From Caecitellus pseudoparvulus (taxonomy: Eukaryota > Bigyra: Bicosoecida): a stretch of 64,000 nt of DNA. Location: assembly GCA_965644315.1 (NCBI GenBank), contig CBFFRQ010000056.1, forward strand, positions 62,001-126,000, given 5' to 3'. Below, in pieces: positions 8,138 through 16,281 of the stretch (position 1 is the stretch's first letter; each line of letters opens with the position of its first letter). The translations under genes and the position numbers were made by a program. The notes beneath the pieces are model-generated. The model did no database searches, was not told the origin of the DNA, and saw only the letters and a list, made by a program, of their open reading frames with translations.

Positions 8138-10223
8138 TCACTTGCGCTTGCGGCGCCGAGGTTTCTTCTGGCCATCACCACGCGCACGTTTGGGCGACAC
8201 TTCCACTTCACCTTCCTCATCGCTTTCCGTCGCTGCGTCTTCCTCGCGATGGCGCTTGGAGCCGCCTTGCTTGCTCCTGCCAGTGCCCTCAGCTGGCCCA
8301 CTCCCTTGCCCCTCTTCTGCGCTGCCACTGCCTGCGCCCGCGCTGTCTTGCCCGCTCGCCCCTTCTTCTGCAGCTGGTGGAGATGCCGCTGGCTGCTCGC
8401 TGGCTTCGGGGCTCGCGTCTGGAGATGGAGACGCTTCAGGGGGCGGGCTGGCCTCTAGCCCTTCCGAGGCGGGCGACGCAGATGGCTCTGCCGCCTGCGG
8501 CTTCGCATCACTGCTGGTAGGTGCAACATTGAATGTCTCCAGCACGGTGGCCGTGAAGGACTGCGCCGGCATGCGCTGCAGGACCGACACCGAGTGCTCG
8601 CTGAGTAGCCGTGTGCCACGCCAGACCCAGTTCTTGTCGCTTTCCAGGCTCTCTGGCTTGAAGTCTGCGTCCCGAAATGGGTTCTCCGGGTCCATCTCCG
8701 CCAACAGAACGTCCACGTGCTTCCGCAGAGTGGGCTTCGTGCTGCGTTCGCTGTCCCGCAACTCCGCCATCCAGTCCAACCCCAAGCCCTGGGCTGCCCA
8801 CCCCACGCTGGCGACAGACCCCTTCTGATCAGGAGCGTCGAAGGATGCGTCCACGTCATCGTGGTGAGGCGTGAACGGATCTGGTACTGGGGTGGCTGGC
8901 GCTGCCAAGGCCTTCTGCGCCTGCTCAGCGGCCGCCACGTTCGCAGGTCGCTCCAGGGCTTTGGCCCCGGCCGCCTTCCACGCAGACCAGCTCTCTTCCT
9001 GCACCAGCACTCTGCGCACCGCCCGAATCAGTGCTTTGGAGCCAGGGCCAGTGCCTGCCAGCACCTTGCCCAGGCGAGATGAGAAGGAATGGCACCAGGC
9101 GGGAATGCCCACACCCTGCAGCTCAGAGCCAGGGTTGGCTGCCAAGAACCGCAGCACAATGAGGAGCTGGATGCAGATCTGCCGCTGCACGACTGGATCT
9201 CGCTTCTGCAGGTCAAACAAGGCGAAAGAAGTCAGGTACTTGGGGCAGAAGAAGGTTGCTGTGTCCAGCGTTGGCGCAGCGGAGCCCGCCTCGTCCTCCT
9301 CGGCACTGCTCTTGCCATGAGGGAACTGCTCAAACACCGTGGCCACGGCTTCGCAGCAAGCCATGAACTCCCTCCACGCATCCATGGACGCCGTTGCGCG
9401 GGGCGGCACCGCCAAGAACTCGTGCAGGCCCCAGAAGGCCGTGTACTGCTGCCACGTCGGCTCCTCTTCGAGTCCCGCAGGCGGCGTGTCGAAGGCAGTC
9501 ACATTCTCTGCACTGAACGTTCCCTTGGGATTCACGCCTGACCGCTCCGACAGCGGCAGAGCATTTGCCAGGAAGACCTGGATGCGCCCACACAGCACTG
9601 GCTGTGCCGCGGGGCTCAGGCGAGACAGCAGCGAGTTCGAGAAGCGCAGCAGGGCCAGCTTCCCTCGGCTGTTCGCCTTGCTGTGTTCCAAGACAGCTGT
9701 GTGTGTCAGGGCTGATCGCCGCACGTCCACGACGTTCCACAGCAACGCGCACTGCGCAGCCGGCGAGCAGTACAGCGCTTCCTCCAACACCAGCAACGGC
9801 AGCTCCACAGGCAACTGCCCCACGCCAGAGGCGTGGATGGAGGAGTGCAGAGCAATGTCAACCAGGTTAGCCACGTTGCTGCACTGCTCGTTGCCGGACT
9901 TTGCGTCGGCGGCAGTGGCAGCGTGACTTGCCCGCTTGAATGCTGTGACGGCCCTCGGTGGGCTCAGCTCTGCAGCGAGGCGTGGGGACCGAGTTACAGG
10001 GAAATGCAAGCAAGAGCATGCCGTTGGTGTGAACCTAAACGCACTGTGACTCGAAAACTTCTGCAAAACCGAGGCAGCATCCACGCTGGCTGCGCCTGCA
10101 GCAGCGACAAGCTCGGCCTGTGAACGCGGAATTAGGAGCTGTGCCACAGCCAACACGCCTGGAATGCGGGCACCAGCGACGCACAGCAGCCGTCTGCACA
10201 GCTTCAGAGGGGGTTGAAGACAT
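8138..10223 (-). CDS. THOC1: THO complex subunit 1 (THOC1/Hpr1)
   Basis: The main exon (9942-8138) holds the THOC1 core: LPLLVLEEALYCSP, LLRFSNSLLSRLSP, FCGRI/RIQVFLANALPLSERSG, then the hallmark KYLTSFALFDLQKRD followed by QICIQLLIVLRFL. The C-terminal half ends in an acidic/Ser-rich region and a basic tail (KKPRRRKRK), probably nuclear localising. Two short upstream exons (10223-10185 and 10117-10045) are inferred from GTGCGT donors and CACAG acceptors with consistent phases, for a total near 638 residues. The exact start is less certain than the core. THO couples transcription with mRNA packaging and export and prevents R-loops. The C-terminal death domain of animal THOC1 is not evident. 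Confidence 0.85.
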
Positions 10224-10628
10224 GTCCGTCGCCACTCGTCTCCTCGGTGCTGCTCAGCCCAGCCGCCGAAAGCAGATGGCCGCCCGCAGCGACAGACGGC
10301 TGGCCTAACTCTGCACGCTACGCTTTCAGTTCCTCTTTGTAGCGAGGGCGTCTGAGAGACACACTGTGGTCGGCCAAAAATGAGTATGTATGCTGTGATG
10401 GGGTGGTGGCGGCGTAGTTGCCGAGTTAATTGTTGCATGTACGATGAATTGTAAGGAAAGAAAGGTTGTCCCGTAAGGATCCGCGGCAGGACTTATTTAC
10501 TGGCAAGTCTGGCGCTTCCCAACACATTTTCCTCAACCGCGATGCGTATCGCGTTCAGGAAGTGTAATGCGCATCTATGGTGAAGTTTCGATACGCTGGG
10601 CGCACTTACCACCTTCAAAGCTGTTCAC
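10224..10628. promoter_or_regulatory. divergent promoter between THOC1 and ENGase
   Basis: 405 nt between two diverging start codons. It contains AT-richer stretches around 10370-10460 (for example AAAAATGAGTATGTATG). No CGGAAAT element and no convincing additional gene were seen. Confidence 0.4.
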
Positions 10629-13600
10629 ATGGCTTCGGGGCAGGATGCCTGCGCCGCGGCCGGTGCCTCGCCCTTTGAATCCACTGCCTGGCTGGCGCTC
10701 ACGGACGGCGTCCCATACCCAAGCAGGGCAGGAAGTAGGCGTGCAGTGGCAGTGTTGGCAAATGCAGGCGAGGCTAGGCATGCAGCGTGCTTGGAAGATG
10801 CGCGCTTGCAGTGCTGCGCAAGCGCCAGCGGCAGCGACGTCCGGGAAGTTGGCACGTCGTTCGCGGCCATGAATGAGTCCTCCTCCACGCTGACCTTCCA
10901 CGCGGCAGGGCCGATGTGGCTGCAGACCATCGCGGTTCTACCACCCCCTGGAGCGACCTTCAACCTGCAGCTCCAGACGCACATTCAAGTGGCCACAGGC
11001 TGGGAGCAGCACCAGTTTCCGCACCTTGTGCGCTGGCAGAGCGCGAAGCACGGCATAGTGACCTGGAGAAAGTTGCATTTGACTGAAGTATCATGTCAAG
11101 TGTATGCATTTCCCTCCGAGGCCGCAGGGCGGAGTGTCTTTCTTGCCGACTTGGAGTTCCCATTGCTTGCTAGCGCCGCAAGGCTGTGTTTGCGCGGCAT
11201 CGCTGCTGATGTTGCCCAAGCAAGCATCCAGCAAGCCGCCCTCCTGGGCAGACACTGCACTGCAGATGACAGCGTGCCTTTCATGCTGCTCTGGGAGCCC
11301 CACACTCAGGCTGACGTGTGGAGTGGGGGAAGCGGAGGCTTCGTGCTGACTGCCCTTCATGGATGCCTGCGACTGGCATGTGCGGCAGCTCCAGGCCCAT
11401 GCTGTGCCGTGCAGGTCGGCAAGCGTGGACTCCAACTGATTGGACGGACCCCCGCGGCACCGGTGCCGCGCCTTGAGGCGCACATGAAGGCCTGCTTCCC
11501 CGCCATGCCTGCCGAGGCCCGTGCCGCTCTGTGCCGTGCGCTGCTGCGCTCTGTTCAGGCAAAGCTGTCAGATGTGGCGGGGAAGACATTCGATGAGGAT
11601 CGAAGTGAGCTAGAAGTCGCGGCAGCCATGTCCCTGCCGAGCCTTGACCGCCTGCCCTGGCCGGTCGAGATCACGTGCACGACAGGTTCAAGCAACCTGC
11701 CCAGGATGCCAAGCGGCAATGAGGGTCACAGCCCAATCCTCACCCTCCCATACCACAGTTTCGAACAGCTGCTCCAAGATGCTTCCTTGCTGCAGACTGT
11801 GGCTGACCTTCGGCGGGCCTGCGCGGTTGAGGCTGTAAAGCCATGTACTCACAAGCCCTTCACCCTGCTCTGCCACGACGGCGGCCCCATGGTGTACAAA
11901 GAAGACTGTGTGGCTGCTGCGGTGCCGAAAGATCGCAGCATGTCACCTGCAGCTTGGCCTGATGATGATGACGCGTCAAGCCTGGGCCACCCCATGGACC
12001 GCAGCGAGATGGCGCTGCCCTACCACCTGGGAAGTGCAAGGGAATGGGCCTGCATCGACGTCCTGAACATCTTCAGCCACTTTCGCGTGACAGTGCCCCC
12101 AGCAACCTGGATCCAAGCAGCGCACCGCAACGGTGTGGCAGTGTATGGGACCCTCATCACAGAGTGGGAGGCCGGCGCAGCTGACACGTGTGCCCTCTTG
12201 CATCCGGCCACTGGCAAGGAAATCGCCCTACGCCTCGCCGCACTCATGCTCAAACAGGGTTTTCAGGGCTGGCTTGTGAATTTAGAGGCGCCCCTTCCCG
12301 ACGAGGACCAGAGCACGGCCCTGCTGGCTTTCCTCAAGCACCTGCGAGTAGCCTGCGAGCGCGCAGCATCCACGCAGGCTTTTCCGAGCACCGGCATTTC
12401 CCCTGTCATTTGGTATGATTCCGTGTGCACTGACGGAAGGCTTCGATGGCAGTCGGCGTTGACTCCTGCCAACTCGCCCTTTGCTGCAGCGTGTGGAGAA
12501 GTGTTCCTTGACTACCACTGGGTTCCCCGGCACTTGGATGAGACGCTTGCCTTTCTATCCCAAGACACTGGCTGTGAGGGCCTTCAGCCCGAGAATGTTG
12601 CTGTGGGCATTGACGTCTTCGGCAGAGGTTGCTACAGCGGAGGCATGTGGAACACCCATCATGCCGTCCGAGCGGTGGCAGACAAGGGTCTCTCCGTCGC
12701 GCTCTTTGCGCCTGGCTGGCTGTACGAGTCGGGGGAAGCGGGAGGCTGCTTGTCTGTCTCCAGGTGGAAGGAAGCCAATGCCCTCTTCTGGGGCGCGCAG
12801 TTGCCCTCGCAACTGCGAACTCCTGACAAGCCCAGCCTTGAGCAGGCAGCTTCGCTGCAAGCCGCAGCGCCATCTGAGCGCTTGGCAGTGCCGTCACTCA
12901 TGCAAGGCTTGCCAACCAAGCAGGGCTCCTTGGTGCCCACTGCCATAGATGAGGTGTTGCCCTGGCATGCTTTGCACTGGGGAGGCCAAGGCTGGTCTGT
13001 GCAGTGGCCAGACGGCAAGCCGGTACTCCGATCCTCTCATGCTTGGAGTGCTGCAGGGTGCTTGCTGCATGTGCACTGCCCGCCTGGAGGGTGCACAGTG
13101 ACTCTCTCAGACACGGTGCGGGGCACGGGGCCAGATCCAAACGACCATGTCCACGTAGACGTGTGGCTATTTGAGGCAGGTGGTTGCGCAGCGAAGGATG
13201 TCGTACCGCTGGCGTTCGCGAGCACGCGGCAGCTAGCTGATCATCCGGCTGCACCGCATGCTCTTCAGATTTCTCCCTCAGCGGCCAGTCCCACCTGGTC
13301 GACTCCGCTGCCACCCCCAGATTCGGCTGGAGTGCCAGTGAGCGCGGAGTGGCGTGATGTTTCCTGCAGCATTGATGTACCGGCGCGACCGCGCGGCTGT
13401 GACTTGCTGTGGGTTCGATGGGCTCGTGACGCAGAGGGCTGGGCGGGCCACTATGGCGCAGAGTTCGGTGTGCTGAGCGCTCAGGCGTCACATCCAGAGG
13501 CACGCGTGGTCATCGCTCCGCCAGGGCATGCGCCGGGATTCCCGCAAGACATGAGCTCGCTGCGTGATGACCAGCGCCTTGCCCTGTCTGCGAGCACCCC

Positions 13601-14495
13601 GCAAGCTTGTAAGCTGGTACAGGCCCTCCCCCGAGCACCTCGACTCTTCCCGCGTGAATTGTGGACTTGTTTCAGCGCGGGTTGCGGAGAGGGAATGTGG
13701 TGTGCAGGAACACGGGTGCACTGCGCTCCCATCAATGCGCTCGGGTGTAGCACTGCAATGCCTGTGCCCGGTTGTGAGTTCCCAGGGCAATCCTTGAGCT
13801 GGGAGGTGTGCTACGACTCAGCATGGATGGGATGCAGCTGTTTGCAGATGCTGGTGACTAGCCCCTCAACAGGTACAGAGGGCACAGCGATGGTGGGCTT
13901 GCTCCCGCTGGCAGGAGGCGTCAACGCCGAAGTGCGCCTGGTGTGGCGTGCCTCGAAACTGGCCAGCCTGCGGCCACTATGGCTGGAGGAAGTAGGCGCC
14001 GGACACATCACGCCTAGTGCTGCAAGTAGCCCATTGTCAGTGGGCGGGGGCTGGCTAGAGACCAAAATGACGCTGCCGGCCGGTGAACAGGCTGGCTGGA
14101 TCGCAGTCCAAGCCAAGGGCCTGTCCCCCGGCGAGCGTTGTTGGGTTGGGGGGCTGAGCGTCGCCCCCCAAGGAAGCAACATGGGGACCCATCACTCTGT
14201 CGCTGCATGTGGTGCCGAGCTCTTCACCCCCGCAGGCCTGAACACGTGGAAACTGCCCCGAGACAGTCCGCCAACATGCTTGCTGGGCATCGCCACTGTC
14301 GGCTGCTTCACGGTGTGGGTGTCGCCCCTCTCAGGCACTGGTGCAGGGAGCAGCGACACGCAGTGGCAGTGGGTGAATTGGCAGGTGGCAGACCCTAGCG
14401 GCGTGACACCTCTGTACGTTGGGCCTGGCTGTCTCTTCAGCACAGGCATAGCACCAGACACAGACGTGCTGGTCCAGGTGCGGCACCACACGTGA
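10629..14495 (+). CDS. endo-beta-N-acetylglucosaminidase, GH85 (ENGase), long form
   Basis: This is a single uninterrupted 1,288-residue frame. The GH85 barrel spans roughly residues 470-730: FRVTVPPATWIQAAHRNGV and YGTLITEW, then WLVNLEAPL with the catalytic pair Asn551 and Glu553, WYDSVCTDGRLRWQSAL with N-x-x-F after it, FLDYHWVP, and VGIDVFGRGCY. These match family motifs around the substrate-assisted catalytic site. ENGases cut the chitobiose core of N-glycans and act in the cytosol on free or misfolded glycoproteins; no signal peptide is present here. Human ENGase has 743 residues, so this one carries about 430 extra N-terminal and over 500 C-terminal residues of probable beta-sandwich character. 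The lack of introns contrasts with most neighbours. The stop lies 17 nt from the convergent gene. Confidence 0.88.
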   Translation: MASGQDACAAAGASPFESTAWLALTDGVPYPSRAGSRRAVAVLANAGEARHAACLEDARLQCCASASGSDVREVGTSFAAMNESSSTLTFHAAGPMWLQTIAVLPPPGATFNLQLQTHIQVATGWEQHQFPHLVRWQSAKHGIVTWRKLHLTEVSCQVYAFPSEAAGRSVFLADLEFPLLASAARLCLRGIAADVAQASIQQAALLGRHCTADDSVPFMLLWEPHTQADVWSGGSGGFVLTALHGCLRLACAAAPGPCCAVQVGKRGLQLIGRTPAAPVPRLEAHMKACFPAMPAEARAALCRALLRSVQAKLSDVAGKTFDEDRSELEVAAAMSLPSLDRLPWPVEITCTTGSSNLPRMPSGNEGHSPILTLPYHSFEQLLQDASLLQTVADLRRACAVEAVKPCTHKPFTLLCHDGGPMVYKEDCVAAAVPKDRSMSPAAWPDDDDASSLGHPMDRSEMALPYHLGSAREWACIDVLNIFSHFRVTVPPATWIQAAHRNGVAVYGTLITEWEAGAADTCALLHPATGKEIALRLAALMLKQGFQGWLVNLEAPLPDEDQSTALLAFLKHLRVACERAASTQAFPSTGISPVIWYDSVCTDGRLRWQSALTPANSPFAAACGEVFLDYHWVPRHLDETLAFLSQDTGCEGLQPENVAVGIDVFGRGCYSGGMWNTHHAVRAVADKGLSVALFAPGWLYESGEAGGCLSVSRWKEANALFWGAQLPSQLRTPDKPSLEQAASLQAAAPSERLAVPSLMQGLPTKQGSLVPTAIDEVLPWHALHWGGQGWSVQWPDGKPVLRSSHAWSAAGCLLHVHCPPGGCTVTLSDTVRGTGPDPNDHVHVDVWLFEAGGCAAKDVVPLAFASTRQLADHPAAPHALQISPSAASPTWSTPLPPPDSAGVPVSAEWRDVSCSIDVPARPRGCDLLWVRWARDAEGWAGHYGAEFGVLSAQASHPEARVVIAPPGHAPGFPQDMSSLRDDQRLALSASTPQACKLVQALPRAPRLFPRELWTCFSAGCGEGMWCAGTRVHCAPINALGCSTAMPVPGCEFPGQSLSWEVCYDSAWMGCSCLQMLVTSPSTGTEGTAMVGLLPLAGGVNAEVRLVWRASKLASLRPLWLEEVGAGHITPSAASSPLSVGGGWLETKMTLPAGEQAGWIAVQAKGLSPGERCWVGGLSVAPQGSNMGTHHSVAACGAELFTPAGLNTWKLPRDSPPTCLLGIATVGCFTVWVSPLSGTGAGSSDTQWQWVNWQVADPSGVTPLYVGPGCLFSTGIAPDTDVLVQVRHHT

Positions 14496-14512
14496 TCACT
14501 GCCATCCAGCAT

Positions 14513-15916
14513 TCATTCAGCCACTGTCGAAGCCTCCTTCAGCCGCTCTGTCAGGCTGGCCAAGCTGGCTGCAGCAAGTTTCGGCGCCGCAGCAGCCTCC
14601 GCCCCCTGCGACACGGGTCCCTTGCCCTTGCCCCCCTTGCGCTTGCCGCTGCCCTTCTTGCCAGGCTTCCCCTGCTGTCCTGCCGGCGCTGCAGAGCCGC
14701 GCTGGGCACCGACCTCGGCCTCCCCCTCCAACTTGGATGTGTCCAGCCCTGCGCCGCGCATGGCCCCCAGTGCCTTGGCGTGGCGCCTGTGCAGAGCGGC
14801 AAGTTCCGCCCCCAGGGCTTCGTTCTCAGCCTGCAACTGCTGCACAGAGGTCGCCAGGGCCGTCTGGGACGTAGACATGCCAGTGGCGATGAGGTCTTGC
14901 TGCTGGCGCACCGTGTGGCGCGCAGACTCCAACTGCTCCTTCTGCCCCTGCACAGTGCCCAGCAGCGTGGACAGGGCGGCAGCCAGGCGGAGGAGGTCCC
15001 CGTTCCCCAGCGGCACCGCCAGCGGCACTTGCACTGCCCCTGCACCACCACGTCCCTTCTCCGCAATGACAGCCTTGTGCGCGGCCGCGAGGCGGATGGC
15101 GTGCTGTGCTGACTCGGGCAGCAGCGCCAGCGCCGCAGAAGAAATGCCAGGCAGGTCACCCTGCAGCGGCTGGATGTTCTCTCGCGAGCGGTCGTACCCC
15201 ACATCTCCGCGTGCTGCAGCCTGCAGATCAATCTCTGAAGCTGCCTCTGCGGCGCGGTCAGCTGCCTGCGCCCTGCGCAGCTCCTGCTGCACGAGGCTAT
15301 CGGCAGACAGGCCAGGCGGAGCTTTGCTGCCGCCTGCCACGGCAACAACTTTCCCGCCAACCACCGCCACGCCATCTGATAGTGCACGCAAGCCGGGAGG
15401 GGTATGAGTATCGCCCCCTGTCTCCTGGCTCTGCAGGTGCTGCGCCAGGGTGACCTGACTGCGCCCCTTGCGGGACTTCTTCTTGCGCCCGCCCTTGCCT
15501 GCGGAAGTTGGACCTGCCTCCTTCCAGACGGCAGCGACGTCAGCGGCTGTAGCAGTGCGCAAGGACTCTTGCAGCGCTGCCTCCATGTCTTCTGCATATT
15601 GCGCTGTGCGTCGGGCGGCAACCTCCCGCTCTTGAGCAGGGGTTGGGGCTGTGGGGACTCGGCGTGGTGGCGCTGGCTGAGGTGCTGGTTCCTGCTTTGG
15701 AGTTTCGGCTGACGTGCCAGCCGCTTGCTTCTTCCCCTTCTTTTTGCCCTTGCGCTTCTGACCTGTGCTGGAGGTGAATGCGAGGGAACGCAGGTCTGAC
15801 GCCCCGCCCTTTCCCTTGCCACGCTTGCCGCCCTGTTGACGGCCAGACGGGCCTGCCTGGATCGCTGGGCCTTCCTCGTCAGAGGAGGACTCGACAAATG
15901 CTCCGAAAGCGCTCAT
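14513..15916 (-). CDS. Lys/Gly-rich coiled-coil protein, weakly GKAP1-like
   Basis: A single-exon frame of 467 residues starting MSAFGAFVESSSDEEG. The order of features recalls G-kinase-anchoring protein 1: an acidic Ser-rich start, a Gly/Lys-rich basic patch, DLRSLAF followed by another Lys cluster, then AEDMEAALQESL. Further on there is a long helical region (LESARHTVRQQQDL, QQLQAENEALGAELAALHRR) predicted to form a coiled coil, and a basic Lys/Gly tail. No catalytic domain is visible. The GKAP1 resemblance is low and positional, so treat it as a hint only. It diverges from XPF across 365 nt and converges on ENGase with 17 nt between stops. A frame continues upstream to 15979 but this ATG has the natural-looking start. 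Confidence 0.6.
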   Translation of the reverse strand: MSAFGAFVESSSDEEGPAIQAGPSGRQQGGKRGKGKGGASDLRSLAFTSSTGQKRKGKKKGKKQAAGTSAETPKQEPAPQPAPPRRVPTAPTPAQEREVAARRTAQYAEDMEAALQESLRTATAADVAAVWKEAGPTSAGKGGRKKKSRKGRSQVTLAQHLQSQETGGDTHTPPGLRALSDGVAVVGGKVVAVAGGSKAPPGLSADSLVQQELRRAQAADRAAEAASEIDLQAAARGDVGYDRSRENIQPLQGDLPGISSAALALLPESAQHAIRLAAAHKAVIAEKGRGGAGAVQVPLAVPLGNGDLLRLAAALSTLLGTVQGQKEQLESARHTVRQQQDLIATGMSTSQTALATSVQQLQAENEALGAELAALHRRHAKALGAMRGAGLDTSKLEGEAEVGAQRGSAAPAGQQGKPGKKGSGKRKGGKGKGPVSQGAEAAAAPKLAAASLASLTERLKEASTVAE

Positions 15917-16281
15917 GCTGGAGGGCGGGGGAGGTGCAACGAGGGTACCACAGGCAACTGGTGCAGACAGAGCACACATTCGACCGTGTATTGACGAGGA
16001 TGGTTTGAAATGTGCCAGGAGACGTCAACCGCGAGCAATTGTGCGGGGAGCAAAAGCACCAGTCGAATCCAAGCCCCCGCAAACCTATACCACTAGAAGC
16101 AGCTGGCGCTTCGCAAGTACTTTCAATCCCCTGCCCGATCAGGCATCCTGCTTCATCGCACGTGTGCGACGATGCTGCCTCGCTCAACTTTGAACAAGGC
16201 GCGTCAACAGTCTCCTTGCGCACAGCGGAAATTGGTGCTGTGCCTGCAGGTACCTCCTTAGCGCGACCGCTTTCGCCGAAC
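15917..16281. promoter_or_regulatory. divergent promoter between the Lys-rich gene and XPF
   Basis: 365 nt between diverging start codons. The XPF frame stays open upstream through this interval (in-frame ATG at 16012), but conservation begins only after 16282. A CGGAAATTG element lies at 16224-16235. Confidence 0.4.
16224..16235 (+). promoter_or_regulatory. CGGAAATTG element upstream of XPF
   Basis: AGCGGAAATTGG, 46 nt upstream of the XPF ATG at 16282, in the same orientation as the gene. Confidence 0.4.
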
